Shown: positions 11,082 to 23,318 of the stretch, piece after piece
Layout: every line of letters starts with the position of its first letter
Numbering within the stretch: position 1 is the first letter of the stretch
Assembly (NCBI GenBank): GCA_028023455.1
Contig: JAQFVV010000031.1
Span: 10,530,093-10,594,092, forward strand
Direction of reading: 5' to 3'
Length of the DNA: 64,000 bases
Source of the DNA: Epiperipatus broadwayi
Taxonomy: Eukaryota > Onychophora > Udeonychophora > Euonychophora > Peripatidae
Notes under the pieces: model-generated
What the model saw: the letters and a program-made list of their open reading frames with translations, nothing else
Database searches by the model: none
Told to the model about the DNA's origin: nothing
Position numbers and translations under genes: made by a program

Positions 11082-12092
11082 CTAATTCTTCGTTAAAAAG
11101 CTCTGGGTATTTTTAGTTATTTTCTGTTCTACAGAAATCCCTTTAATAATATTAATTTCTATTCCTAATTCACTGAACCAATCTCTACCTATAATGGGAT
11201 TAATTTTTGCATTTACAATATATAACCGTAGATTTCGTTTTTTACCGTTATACTGGATTGGCGCTGTAATCTGTCCGCAAATTTTAAGCTCGTGACCATT
11301 TACATCTTTCACTTTAATGCTAGTTTTCTCTAGCAAACTCTTAAAATTAGTTACTGACAAACTTTCCCAGTCTGTAAGACACATTATAGAAATAGCTGAT
11401 CCACTGTCTATTTCCATTTCTATTTCCTTTTCCTGAATTTTAACTTTAATCATAAACTGCTTTATCTCTTTTACGCATAGATTTTTAATCGTGGGGTTTC
11501 TTATTAATTTCCCTCCCCTACTTTCTGACATAGGGTTTTCAATTTTACCCTCTTTTTTACACACTAGCGCCAAATGCCCTTTTTTACCGCATTTGAAACA
11601 TGAGTTTTTGTTCCATTTGCACTCTTTCTTAGTATGGCCTAATTTACCACAACAGTAACAGGTAATTTTAGTGTAATTACTTTTTGACTCATGAGGGCTA
11701 CCGTTCTCATTACTTGTCTTGAAAACACCAATTTTTGCGTTCTCTTCCGGCCTTGCTCTAAAAGCTTGGGCTTGCTCCAAAATGAGCTCGTACGCCATGC
11801 CCTTCTTAATGGCCATTTCATATGTTAATTCTGGTTCAACTAACAATTGTTGCCTAAGCCTGTCATCCACTATCCCCCAGAGTAATTGATCCATAAGGAT
11901 TTCTTCTATGAAATCGCCATACCCACAATCTTTAGCTAATTCTTTCAAAGCCAAATTATACTCTTTTATTTTCTCACCTTTTAATTGCTTTCTATTATGC
12001 AGGGTTAATCTCGCAATATGACGAGAGGGATGTGGGCTAAAATGTTCATTTAATTTTTTAATTACTTCTTCATATTTAACCTTCTCAGGCAA
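11082..12092 (-). CDS. Gag (C-terminal part) and protease of the Gypsy element
   Basis: The 336-codon frame begins in the capsid region (ARLTLHNRKQLKGEKIKEY). It then has two CCHC zinc knuckles, CYCCGKLGHTKKEC (about residue 145) and CFKCGKKGHLALVC (about residue 164), which bind genomic RNA. An aspartic protease follows, with DSGSAISIM as active site (about residue 228) and IIGRDWFSELGIEI as the C-terminal flap-side motif. The last dozen residues are out of register: the family-like continuation toward RT is in another frame from about 11111, so the end is frameshift-derived. The capsid coding also continues upstream to about 12290 beyond a stop and a frameshift, so this is not full-length Gag. 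Confidence 0.85.
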   Translation of the reverse strand: MPEKVKYEEVIKKLNEHFSPHPSRHIARLTLHNRKQLKGEKIKEYNLALKELAKDCGYGDFIEEILMDQLLWGIVDDRLRQQLLVEPELTYEMAIKKGMAYELILEQAQAFRARPEENAKIGVFKTSNENGSPHESKSNYTKITCYCCGKLGHTKKECKWNKNSCFKCGKKGHLALVCKKEGKIENPMSESRGGKLIRNPTIKNLCVKEIKQFMIKVKIQEKEIEMEIDSGSAISIMCLTDWESLSVTNFKSLLEKTSIKVKDVNGHELKICGQITAPIQYNGKKRNLRLYIVNAKINPIIGRDWFSELGIEINIIKGISVEQKITKNTQSFLTKN

Positions 12093-12290
12093 TGGCAGCT
12101 AAAAATATTTACTTATAACTTCGATCACCCTCTTGCCTGCGAAACACATGAGTGCTGTGAGTTTCTTTTTATTATCCTCTAACCCATTCAAAGTAAAAAA
12201 AAATTTCTATTTGGGTTATATATAATGGCCATTCGGACACGTTATCTACGCTGAATTCTCCTATGCTATTTTGACCCAATGAATATATTT
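12093..12290 (-). pseudogene. Broken N-terminal Gag of the Gypsy element
   Basis: Short segments such as GEFSVDNVSEWPLYI, LNGLEDNKKKLTALMCFAG and KRVIEVIS are readable in different frames. They resemble the N-terminal matrix/capsid region of Gypsy Gag proteins. A run of nine A near 12200 and a stop near 12102 break them. Confidence 0.6.
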
Positions 12291-12340
12291 TTTATTATGA
12301 ATCTAAACCGTTCGATTTTTGCTATTAACCAAGGTTTAAT

Positions 12341-12353
12341 CCAGACTGCGCCA
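12341..12353 (-). promoter_or_regulatory. Candidate primer binding site of the Gypsy element
   Basis: On the minus strand, TGGCGCAGTCTGG begins six bases after the 5' LTR. It starts with TGG, the complement of a tRNA CCA end, as expected for a minus-strand primer site. I cannot assign the tRNA from memory. Confidence 0.6.
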
Positions 12354-12359
12354 ATTAAT

Positions 12360-12956
12360 TGCTGCATCCTGGCTTTCACCTATGGATCAGCAATGATAAA
12401 TTTAGTTATTGAATATAATGATTTAATATACAATAAATAGGTTAATATACATAAATAGCTAACACATATATATATAATATGGAGAACAGTTGGGGATCTT
12501 AATATCCTAATGCTCCCTGCGTACCAAAGTTAAAAGTTTATAAATAAGTTCACTCTACCTGCGACAGGCATAAATTACTTAATCACGAAAAGCCCAGTTT
12601 GGCGTTATAAAATAATAAAAGATCAGTACAATCTGTTCACAGTCCTAGTCGGCTGAATTACCTTCAGGCGCTGAGTACCTGGGATATTATCTCCTTGAAC
12701 ATGCACATGCCAGCACTGTAGCAGGAAAAAGACTTCGAGAGTCTTTTGAATTTTGTTTTTATACCTGTCGCGTGTCGGTCTCATTTGATTTCTTTATATT
12801 TCTGGAGTAATTGGTGACCCATATCTGTCAGATGTTAGATCCAGGTTCTACTGATTTATTACATGCTATATACACTAGTTACGAAATTAGCTTGACAATC
12901 TGCAATCATTGTCAATTGTTATTATTCTATTTTGTTATTATTCTATATATATAACA
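12360..12956 (-). repeat. 5' LTR of the Gypsy element
   Basis: It is 597 bp and pairs with 7771-8384. In the sense strand it begins TGTTATATATATAG and ends TGCAGCA. About 3.5 percent substitution from the other LTR suggests an insertion that is neither very recent nor ancient; the time cannot be given without a mutation rate. Confidence 0.95.
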
Positions 12957-12961
12957 AACAG

Positions 12962-13740
12962 TAAAATACATATAACATTAAATGGCAGGACAACACTTTC
13001 AATCTCAGATAACTATTCAATTTCACAAGGCTCAACAATCAGTTCATTATTATTTACAATTTACATTATTTTATTGCTTAAAACAATAGAAAAAGAAATA
13101 GATGATTTATTTATCTTAGGACTTACAATTAATCATAAAGATATCACTATATGGATGATATCTGTCTTTTTACATTATAAAAAGCAAATTCCTAAACTAC
13201 AAAGCATACTGGATAACTATACAAAGGAATTTAAACTAGCTTTTAACATGTAAAAGACCTGTGTGTGGAAAATATATGAAAGTATTTCTTACAACAATCA
13301 TTTCAAGAGAAGGCTGCTTCTTTTCTAGAGTTCCCTTTTTACTTAAGTCATACAAAACAATTTTAATAATAAAATAGAAAATATAAATAATGCACTATCA
13401 AAGGCACATCTCTCTCTATATGCCAAAATTTCACTAAACTTATTAATTATTAACAGAATTACATATTATAGCTTTATCATTTTATTCACAAAAAAAAAAC
13501 ACTAACCACATTTACTCCCTTAGTAAGAAAATATTGCTGGATAAAAACATGTGCAATTTCCTTAGAGAGATTAAGAAATCACTTATCACTCAATGGATTA
13601 AGTTCACATTCACTAAATACATTTATAATTCAAAAACATTACTCACTATTTCATCATCTACAATAAGATTACCCTATCTAAATACAATTATAACCATTAC
13701 CCTCACTGATAAGCCCCCCTCCACTTGAGAGATACTTAAA
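12962..13740 (+). pseudogene. Decayed LINE reverse transcriptase, 3' half (continues from 7770)
   Basis: Right after the Gypsy TSD the frame reads HITLNGRTTLSISDN then SISQGSTISSLLF, the RT motif B region (normally QGxxxSPxLF). The motif C core YMDD is at 13148-13159 but in a shifted frame, so a one-base change precedes it. The block PKLQSILDNYTKEFKLAFNM follows, typical of the region after the YxDD motif. A further open piece at 13534-13728 may be the thumb/C-terminal region. Together with 6443-7770 this forms one LINE split by the LTR element. Confidence 0.75.
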
Positions 13741-14002
13741 GTCACTTGTAGAACTTTTATTAACAATAAACATTTAAATTTCATTCTACCATGTAATAAA
13801 TTTCAAAATTGGGATGTTCATAAAGTAATTTTTTCTCAGCCATTACAACATAAAACCATACTAAAACTGACTAACAAACAACTCTATAAAAGAATCAAAC
13901 ATTGGTCACTTGACCAAAATCCTCCAATTTCCTATTAAAACTGAATCTAGAAGCATTCCCCACAAAGTATTTCATCAAACCACTAAACATCACATGACCA
14001 CC

Positions 14003-14027
14003 ACTACTGTATGGAGAGTTTTTCCTG
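14003..14027 (+). repeat. End fragment of a foldback element family
   Basis: ACTACTGTATGGAGAGTT followed by TTTCCTG matches the right arm of the foldback at 53833-53931 (ACTACTGTATGGAGAGTTTT GCCTC). Only one arm is present here. Confidence 0.6.
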
Positions 14028-14029
14028 TT

Positions 14030-17000
14030 TTAAGTATTTCATTAACATAAAAGACATAGTCAGAACATAGATAAAATATACTATTTATTCCACAGAGTAG
14101 AAGACACTCAAAACCATGTTTTTATATTATCCTTTTTTTGAAAAATTCTGTTTGATAATCTCAAACTTATTTATTAACAGAATCATAAAGTTAATGACAT
14201 TATCTGAATTTTTTAATATAGGTAAGTTTGCAAAAATACGAGCAGCCACCTTCATTCTTTATGCATTGGGGTAGACAAGATGCACATATCTTTACAATGA
14301 AAACTACTTGTAAGACAGACTTGTGCATTTATCAGTAAATTAGAATCTATAAGGCAAAGAGGTAAATAAAATAACTGATAATACAAACTACATTGTAACC
14401 TGGTAATTAATAAAACAACAATCAAGTTTATAACACGATAATCGAAGGTTTATAAATAATAACAATTTTCACCATGATTTTTAAAAAAGGTTGGGGGGGG
14501 GGGGATTGATAAAAAGAATTATGCTTAACTCTGTTTTCTCTGTTTATAATACATAAAGTATGATAATGTGATTAAATTCAAATGTAATTCAATGAAAAAA
14601 TGTAACCCAAATATTAATAAAGACTTTTGAAAACTAATATTAATATTTCTTTTAGTATTATATTGTTAATTATTTATTAAATTATAATTTTGAAGATAAA
14701 AGATATATTGCTACTATTGTTTACCCAGGAGAATCTAAAAGATCAATCCTTCTGCATAGAATAACTATATAAATTGCTTAAAAATTAAACAATGGTGAGT
14801 TATATCATTACCAAGATGAGATATTGTTTGGTGGTTGGTTGAATCATATTCTGATAAGTGTAGTATTGCTTGGATAACAGAAATTTTGGATGATTTATAA
14901 CTTACAAATGGTGGAAATGAATATATTATGATGATGTTATTCATATTGTAATTAGAAAATTCAAAATTATGGATATTTTTTTTTCTCAGTGATGAAAGCT
15001 TTTATTCATCAAAAAGACAAAATACACAACAATTAAAAAGGTTTACAAAGAGATAATTACATGGAAAAATGAAATTCAAATACAATATGGTGAAGAGGAA
15101 GGGAATACATATGAAATGGGAAGGGGATATGGAAAGGGTGTGTAGTACAGGCAAAGAAAATTCTTTGGTAAAGAACAATGTTGATAGACTTGGTTGCCCT
15201 GGTGGATTGATAGCAGGATCCATATGTGATATGAAATTTTGGAGGAATAGCTATATATTAAGTCTTTAGAGGTTTCTGAGTTATGCTTAGATGCAACAGG
15301 CTGATTTTGGTCTTTTGTAGATGTGTAATTTTTGTTTTTCCGGTTGTACTTGGAATGACATTTTGATTCATCAGGTTGTTCATTTTGACTTGCTTTTTAC
15401 CTTTGATAGAGGAAATCACAGCCTGAAAGGGAGGAAGATCCAGAGGGCAAGGAGATGGAGACTTTGAAATAAATTCTCCTCTTTCCCTTAATCCTCTTTA
15501 GGTGCAGCTAAATGAAACTTATATCATAGAAACATTTTAGTTTTGAAATAAACACCCAATACATGCACATACTCGCATACTGCATATAACATACATTTTT
15601 ATACCTATAATCTTAAAAATAACAATAATCAAGAAATAGGTAGAAAAAAGTTAGTTGAATTATAAAGATAAGAATATCTAAAGAAATCATTTCAAATTAT
15701 TTCTCTCAATTTTCATTAATCTAGGTTACTAACTACTTTAAAATCTATCTCTCATTATGCTAAATTTCTACCCCTATTGATTTGCACATTTATACTCAAC
15801 ACATATTCATGTAGGCATATTTATATCACTAGGTGTGTGTGTGTGTATGTCACTTTCCATTATTAATAAATTTTGTATTTAACTTTTACATATGATATGA
15901 ATAAACCTATTTTTCATGATACCTCAATTAATACATAAAAAATACATACATAAATGGTTACATGTAATGATAATCAAATTACACCTAATATTGATAAAGT
16001 TAATATTCATCATTATTGAAAAGACCATTTCTAATAACTGATTCTTATTTTAATACTTAGAAAGAGATGGAGACAAATGGATTTATTTAAAAGAAAAATT
16101 GTTAATAGTCATTGAGAAAACAAAAATACAACTGATATTACCAGGTTCATCTTTTTATTTCTGATGTGGAGTCAGTTTCAATGAGTTTAATGTATTTCAT
16201 TTTGAAGTTAGCTTGTTTAAGGTTAATATTTGAATTTAGCCACATACCAATGTTTAACTCATTTAGATACATCAATTACAGTGGTTTACTGGAAAAGTTC
16301 CATTTTAGGTTTGGGCTTGTAATTCTTCCTTCTATTTTACTGTGATAATGATGACATCACTGCACAGACTGCATTTCTTTCAGGACCATTTTAATATTGG
16401 GATGCTTTTTTTCATTTCTTTTTTCTTCTGCTCTAGGCATGTTTACTTCTATAGACAAATGGATATTTTCTGCTTTTAATATAATTTTAGCATTTTTATT
16501 CTATACTTTTATTTTGATTTGAATTCAGTGATGGTATAAGTGAAACAATAACAGGATTCAAGGTCTTCTTCAGACTTTGATGATCAGCCATAGCATGCTA
16601 TTTGTTATTTTTGCTTTTAGATTTTAACTCTTCTAATGAGCATGGAGTTCTTTGGATCGGCCATTGGGACCATTCAACTAAATATCTTTCTGGATTCCAA
16701 GAGGGAATAAGAATTATTAATCTAAACTGTCTTATTGTTCATACTATATATGTGCTGGACCTTTGATAACATCACACACATTTAGTTATTGAAACACCTG
16801 GTTATCTATAAAATATACTTTATTAGTGCAGCTGTGATACAAATATCTTTAATCCTTTTCCTTCCCAAAATTTGTTATTGGGTGTGATCTAAAACAATCA
16901 ATGGTCTCTTTGGTCTTTATCTTACTTTTTGCTTGGTATAAAGTAATCAACAGTTCTTAATTTTGGAAACTGCTTACTAATGAATTTTTTTCTTCAATTC

Positions 17001-17660
17001 CAATTTTCTCACCCTGAAGTTAAGTTAAAACTGATTTTATCTCTCTCAAATCTTTTTTTAACACTAGATTGAGATCTTTCTCTCTCGGGTCCAACACCTT
17101 TTTTTAAATAAATAAAAAAAATTGGACTTAAATAATATATAATAGAAAACAACCTTTTACTCAGAAAATATGAAATTATTTAAAAACTCTTTTAATATAT
17201 CTGCAAATATTTAAATTTTAATGTTTGTACACACATGCGCATATACATATATCCACTCATATCTGTAAAAACGTGCCTACCAAAATAATTTAAATGATTT
17301 GAAAGCTACAGATTATTAATACTATTAGTATCAAAGTCATAGAATAAATTAGTAATGACAAAGTATTAAAATCAAAGCATTATTAAGAAAGAACATTATA
17401 ATTAATTGAACATAAATTAAATATAAAAAGTTAATAAGTAAACTTAGAAAAATGATTTATAGAGTCTACAACTACAGACAATCATCAATATATACTAAAA
17501 TATTTTTAATTCTTAAATATAACTATTCAAAAAAAATATGTATTGTCTTCTCTCACTAATAAAATTAGTTGAATAGAGAAAAAAAAGTATTTCTCCCATT
17601 TTTCTCCTGACATCTTTAAAATTTGTAATGTAGGGTTTGAACTCAATACCCTTCAATATA
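14030..17660. other. Mostly featureless AT-rich DNA
   Basis: A G12 run lies at 14493-14504 and a short (GT)n near 15833. The stretch 15000-15510 and parts of 16050-16780 are a little less AT-rich and have short minus-strand frames, for example the 73 codons at 15002-15223. These frames show no recognised domain and could be remains of a decayed element. No gene is supported. Confidence 0.4.
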
Positions 17661-17664
17661 TATA

Positions 17665-18745
17665 TATAACAAATATTTATGACCATTTAAACAATCATCA
17701 TTTAAAATTATAAATATCATTAAATAACATAGATTACATTATTCATAATCTGTATTGAAATCTGATGTCTATAAAATAAAAATAAATTATAATTTATCAC
17801 ATCTGTATTATTTTTAAACATTACATTTAAAACATTTTGAAAATATTAACTTATATATAGCTTTTGTAAATACACATAGTGATGAATATAATATGTAAGA
17901 ACTGACAATTTTTAAATAATTAATATTGGCATAATATTTATGTGAAGAACAATTTATTAGAAAATTTTAAAAAAATTTAATAATGATTTATAGATTGTTT
18001 TGTTATTTTAACTTATTTACCAGTAGAAATGTTAATGTTATTCAAATTTAAAGATATAACAGATGATATCTTTCTTCATTATGCCATTTATAAGCCTGAA
18101 CAAATTGTAGGAAAAAAATCATGATTGGGGGGGGGGGGGCAGTTGAAGCTTATAAAGTAATCCTATTCATGATAGATAAAAATATGAAGAAGTAGATTAT
18201 CCATTTGGGTCTTGGCTCCCAAATTCTTATGATAAAAACTATTTGTTTACAAATTTATCTTGAGAGTTTAAAATCCAATGTTTTCATTTCAATTCAACAG
18301 CCTATGACCATGATCACATGATCAAACAGTTTTATTTCAAAGAAATCATTCTTGACTAATTGCCAATAGAACAATAAATAAATTTACAGTTAATTTAAAA
18401 GTATATTTTTTCTCATGTGTCATAGCATCAGCCGTGAAGCGAACCCGGGCAACTGCTTGTAAAGCGGCTGTCACTGACCTCTCGACCACCAATGCTTGAC
18501 AATAAAAGTATATTTGATTAAATAATTATCAGTTCTTTAAAATTAATATTTTAAATTCAACAAATTAATTAAATCAATTTTAATTTATAAAAAAAGTATA
18601 TAATGCTTTTAAATAATAATAATGCAATATTTTAAACATATCAATGACATCACACCTCTAAATTAATAAAATGTCTTCTTTTTACGTTTTGTTAATCTAC
18701 ACAACAGTAAAATATATCCCAAATGAATACAGTATTTCATTAACC
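17665..18745. repeat. Duplicated segment, copy A
   Basis: This segment matches 22185-24880 block by block. Shared blocks include CCATTTAAACAATCAT, TTTATCACATCTGTATTATT, TATTTACCAGTAGAAA, CCCAAATTCTT, AAATCCAATGTTTTC, GTTAATTTAAAAGTATATTT and TTTTGTTAATCTACACAACA. Copy A contains a SINE (18409-18503) that copy B lacks. It lacks a 1.37-kb transposon and about 350 bp that copy B has. It is either an old segmental duplication or two members of a large unnamed repeat family. Confidence 0.85.
18397..18515 (-). mobile_element. tRNA-derived SINE, copy 2 (body 18409-18503)
   Basis: On the minus strand it reads TGTCAAGCATTGGTGGTCG, then GAGAGGTCAGTGACAGC, the anticodon-position loop TTTACAA, GGGTTCGC, and ends GATGCTATGACACATGAG plus A-tail. 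The TSD AAAAGTATATTT is at 18397-18408 and 18504-18515. The paralogous segment at 23274-23285 has a single AAAAGTATATTT and no SINE, which is a natural empty site confirming the insertion. Confidence 0.92.
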
Positions 18746-19496
18746 CCCCCTTAAACTTTATTATATTTAACAACTATAATGTTTATTTTTTAAAAAATGA
18801 AAAATTTTATTTTTTTTATATAATATAAATTTTAGTCTGAACTGAGTTAACATTTAGCATCTTAGTAATTTTTAACACAAATACATAACAATTAAATAAA
18901 ATATTTACCTCTACTATTTAAAAATATAAATAAATAAAACATATATGCTTTCAAAAAAATAGAAAGTATAAGCTGTCCAATTTTAATAAAAAAAAAATAT
19001 TGATGATGACTTTTAGAATTTGGAGAGGTCCTTCACCAAAATTCTAATAATATAAATCTCTTCAATTAGTTTATTCACCTCCAATAAAACTAAGTTCAGA
19101 TATAAATAATACGTATTTATAATTATAAATTTATTAATACGTATTTTCCATATCAATCAACAATTATATTACACTGGTTTATCCATTTATCCTTGTAATT
19201 ATTTTTCCTTCATTTCAAATAAATATACTATCATGATACCATATAAAACAATTTTCTTATAATCACTACTACAAACTATAGGCTCTATTTTACACAGTAA
19301 ACATTTACCTCTTTGAACGTTTTTCCTACTTTGGAATCCAATAAGATTCACATATCCATTGCTAAAATTACCATACTCACGATTTCATACTTCATGATAG
19401 CAAAACCATTTCTTTTTATTACAATTACCTTCACCTACAAACTCTACTATTTCTAAATCTATATGAAGTTTCATAAAAGTATGAGACTGAATTTCA

Positions 19497-20430
19497 TTAT
19501 GCATGGTATACTTGTACTTTTTTACAATTATTCTTCCAAAGCATAATTTTTGTATCTATGTCAATATCCATTTCTATACTTGCATATATTTTTGACTCTC
19601 CTAACATTTTCATATCAATATCATAATCATCTATGATTACATCATCAATCATATATTCTCTTATCATTTTATCATCAAATCGACATTTACCAATTCTTGC
19701 ATCTATTTTAGATTCTTCAATGTCTATTACATCATTTTCACAAAATCTTTCCATCTCATCATCAATTTTAGATTGTTGAGCTTGATCTATTAAATCCACA
19801 TGAATTTTAAATTCACTTACACAAACTAAAATATCTTTAACTAATTCTGTACTACCTACCTCAAGTTTACATCCATCAACAGCATCTATATTAGCTTTAG
19901 GCTCTTTAATTGTACGTATACTATCAACCATCTTTTCTAAAGAAATATCTATTTTAAATTCTTTTCCTCAATACCATTTGGTATTATATTCATTTCTTCT
20001 TTTACTTTGTCAATCCTTTCTTCTACTTTTTGAACTTGATCACTTAATTATATTCTAGACCTCTCTAATTCTTCTTTCATTTCAACCTGAACTTTTCCTA
20101 TTTCTTCTTTTTCTGCTTTAAACCACCCATCATTATTCTATCAAATTCATCCATTTTCCGAATTACTCTTTGCATATTTTCATTCACTTAATTCATACTC
20201 TGCAATATTCTTTGCAATATTTGATTACTTATTTCCATATTAAACGTACTATAATCTTTCTTTTCACTTATTTTATAAGTTTATTTTCCCTAATTATAAT
20301 ATGAGGTTCCTTAAAGCTTATCTCAGGGCTTTCTGGTTCTATTACTTCAAGCTGTGACTCAGAATTAACACACCTAACATCATTTTCTTGATCACTTTCC
20401 TTTTTCTCTATCTCCACCTAAATTTTATTC
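19497..20430 (-). pseudogene. Decayed charged, coiled-coil-type ORF
   Basis: The only sizeable frame is 19931-19497 (144 codons), rich in D, E, I and K, with no recognised domain. Upstream on the same strand, broken frames read MEISNQILQRILQSMN, VIRKMDEFDRIM, EELERSRI and QVQKVEERIDKVKEEM, a heptad-like pattern typical of coiled coils. An acidic block containing ESDQENDVRCVNSES comes before that. Stops and frameshifts separate them. Such coiled-coil proteins occur at the 5' end of some LTR elements in invertebrates; I infer a decayed element ORF, but a dead host gene is possible. Confidence 0.45.
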
Positions 20431-20434
20431 CATT

Positions 20435-21575
20435 AATATAAATAATTTAAAGATTAATCAGTTTTCTCCCAAGAATGGAAACAAAACCAAATGAATTCTC
20501 TTCATCCTATCTTCATCAAAACCATCAACTAAAACTTTATTGTTTAATTTTAAAAAACTTAAATTGACGTAAAATATATTTTATAATAAAGAAAAATATA
20601 TATGGCTCTACAATATTTAAACTTATATCTTTTAAAAATAAAAAAAATCATTAAGTTGTATTAACTATCTCAAAGTTTTTTATTTTATTTTAAATTCATC
20701 AAATTGGGAACCCATAATTTAAATAAAAAAAGTATATTCTTAAATCCCTCAAGGTGCTGTAATTCTATCTTATGAAAGATAATAGACATAACTTATTAAA
20801 ACCAATAAGTAAAATTTATCAGGCCTCAGTTATTGGATAGGTTAAAGTTTTAAAAAAAAATTCCTTTATTCTTTTAAATATCTAGGAGTGCTTTATATTG
20901 TCAAGCTTTACACATTAACGCCAAATTTAAAAAAAAAAAATCTCTAATGAATAAGAGTATATCATATGGAAAGAAACAAAATATAAAAATATGCTAATAT
21001 TATCAACTTTATCAAAATCCCTAAAATGAAAATGCCAACTCTTAAACAAGAATATTACTTTTATATTTCAGTTATGAATTTATTATAGCTCCAAAAGTTA
21101 AGTGCTAAAATGATAACAAAAAAAAAATACAAGTAACTATTTACCACCACCCCCTTTCAGGGTATAAGTTTATCAAAGCCCTACGAATTGGTCACCAAAA
21201 TTAGCAAAAAAATTATTGTCTATATTGGATAAATAGTTTCATACGTAACTTTAGTAGAAGGCACCATTAGATAACAAATCTAGATTTATTTCCTATATCA
21301 AATAATATTTAAAAAATATCAAAGAAAAAGCTTACTAGCAAAATCACAATTCCTTAAAAATGTTGGGAAGCTATCAATTGTAAAATGAAATTCTTCTAAC
21401 TAATAATAAATCTTGAAGTAAAAGACAAATTTACCCAGCATGAGTTACATTTGGATATCTATTAATTTGGCATAACAATATTTTATATTTTAAAATTCAA
21501 ATAATAGTTAATAATAAAATAAACAAATAATTTATTATTAAACAAAATAATTTATTTTAAAAAATAAAGTAATAA
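20435..21575. other. AT-rich non-coding stretch
   Basis: No supported coding region or element boundary is seen. Poly-A runs are frequent. Confidence 0.45.
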
Positions 21576-21576
21576 T

Positions 21577-21768
21577 GTCATTGTAATCATCATCACCATC
21601 ATCAATCCACTGCAGGATGCAGGTCTCTCCAAGTTCAATCCATCTTCTCCAATCTTTAGCTTCTCTTCTCCACATCATCCCTGCATACTTTCTTATTTCA
21701 TCCATCCATCTCACATATGGTCTCTTTCTGGGTCTTTTACAATTTCTTGGAATCCAGTCATTGTAATA
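21577..21768 (-). mobile_element. 5'-truncated RTE LINE fragment with TSD (body 21588-21757)
   Basis: It encodes on the minus strand the C-terminal tail NCKRPRKRPYVRWMDEIRK, then WRREAKDWRRWIELGET. This closely matches the end of the RTE element at 25.35 kb, and it finishes in an ATC/GAT-type tail. The 11-bp TSD GTCATTGTAAT is at 21577-21587 and 21758-21768. Severe 5' truncation with a short 3' tail is typical for target-primed reverse transcription. Confidence 0.9.
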
Positions 21769-23318
21769 ACTACCAATATTTAAATTTATATAGCAAAAAT
21801 CAGCAAATGCATGTATAATCAACAACATGAGATATTGTCAAAACAATCCAAGCCATCCTTCATCTATACACCAAGGGCTATAATACTAAGCAATAGGTGA
21901 AATGCCTGTTATATATCTGATTAACTCATTACTATAATATTCTTAGTAAGGGCATAAAAACAATGACTATTCTTAAAACTTCATATAAAATATTTAAATA
22001 CTCATTCATCATTATAACTGTATTAAAAAGATATGATATTACTTCATGCTCAAGAAAGTATTTACTACAAAAATGAAGTCATTATAAAAATGAAGCCATA
22101 GGAAATTTATAACTGGAATTAAACATATCAAATAATATCTCAATTGCTAATACATATAGCACTAGTCAAATCCCATATATATATAATATTTATTACCATT
22201 TAAACAATCATAATTTAAAATTATAAATATCGTTAAATAACACAGGTTATATATTTCATAATCTGTATTAGGATATGAAGTCTATAAAATTAAAATAAAC
22301 TATCATTTATCACATCTGTATTATTTGTAAATATTACATTTAAACATTTTGAAAACATTAACATGCATATAGCTTTTAAAAATACACATTGCGATTGATT
22401 TAATATTTAAGAACTGACATTTTCCAAATAATTAATAATAGTGGTGTAAATATTTATGTGAAAAACAATTAATTATAAATTTTAAAAAAATGCCTTTTTA
22501 TATAAAAATTAAAGTAAAATGCATATAAGTTCATTCTAATTATACAGTATATTATTTATAACATGTCATTAATAGTTTACTAAAGTTTTTAATAAACTAA
22601 TTAACAATAATACTAAAAATCTCCCACTTGACTCTCACTTCTCATTAGTATGCAAATTCATCTTAAAATATTTATTGTGACGTCAATCCAATTTATTATT
22701 CAATACTTATTTATGGATGACAACTTTCTCCCCTTTTATTATACTATGATTATGATACTATATAAAAGTACTTAGCTTCAAATAAATTTTTTTGTATTTC
22801 AAACCCAAATCTATTTAGGCATTAACATTTGCTTATTCATTAATAAAGATTTATATATCGTTTCGTCATTTAAACCTATTTACCAGTAGAAAATGTTAAT
22901 GTTCTTTAAATTTAAAGATATAGCAGATGATAATTTTCTTCAGTGTGGCATTTCATTTGAAATAGTATATAAGCCTGAACAAATTGTAGAAAAAAAAAAA
23001 AAAATTTTTTTTTTTTGCAGCAGTTGATAGTGATAAAATAATTTTATTTATGATAAATGAAAATATGATGGAATAGATTATCTATTTGAGTCTCGGTTCC
23101 CAAATTCTTGCAATAAAAACTAGTATTTACAAGTTCACCTTGAGTAAAATCCAATGTTTTCTTTTTAAATCAATAACTGATAATCCTGTTCATATGATAA
23201 ATAGTTTTTTCTTTAAAAGAAATCATTATTGGCTAATTGCCAATAGAAAAATAAATAAATTTAAGGTTAATTTAAAAGTATATTTGAATAAATAATTATC
23301 AGTTTTTTAAAATTAATA

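Larger units (their letters stand above)
7766..12961 (-). mobile_element. Ty3/Gypsy LTR retrotransposon with 5-bp TSD
   Basis: The element runs on the minus strand between LTRs at 12360-12956 (5') and 7771-8384 (3'). The direct repeat AACAG at 7766-7770 and 12957-12961 is the target duplication, and the LTRs begin TG and end CA in the sense strand. Order is gag with two CCHC knuckles, protease, RT, RNase H, integrase. RT before integrase places it in Ty3/Gypsy; the two zinc knuckles are reminiscent of the Mag-type lineage, which is an inference. Several frameshifts and an altered RT active site make it non-autonomous now. It sits inside the RT domain of an older LINE. Confidence 0.95.

Noticed and set aside
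15002-15269. Overlapping short frames on both strands
   Set aside because: No recognisable domain, start context or splice signals; could be a decayed element but cannot be supported.
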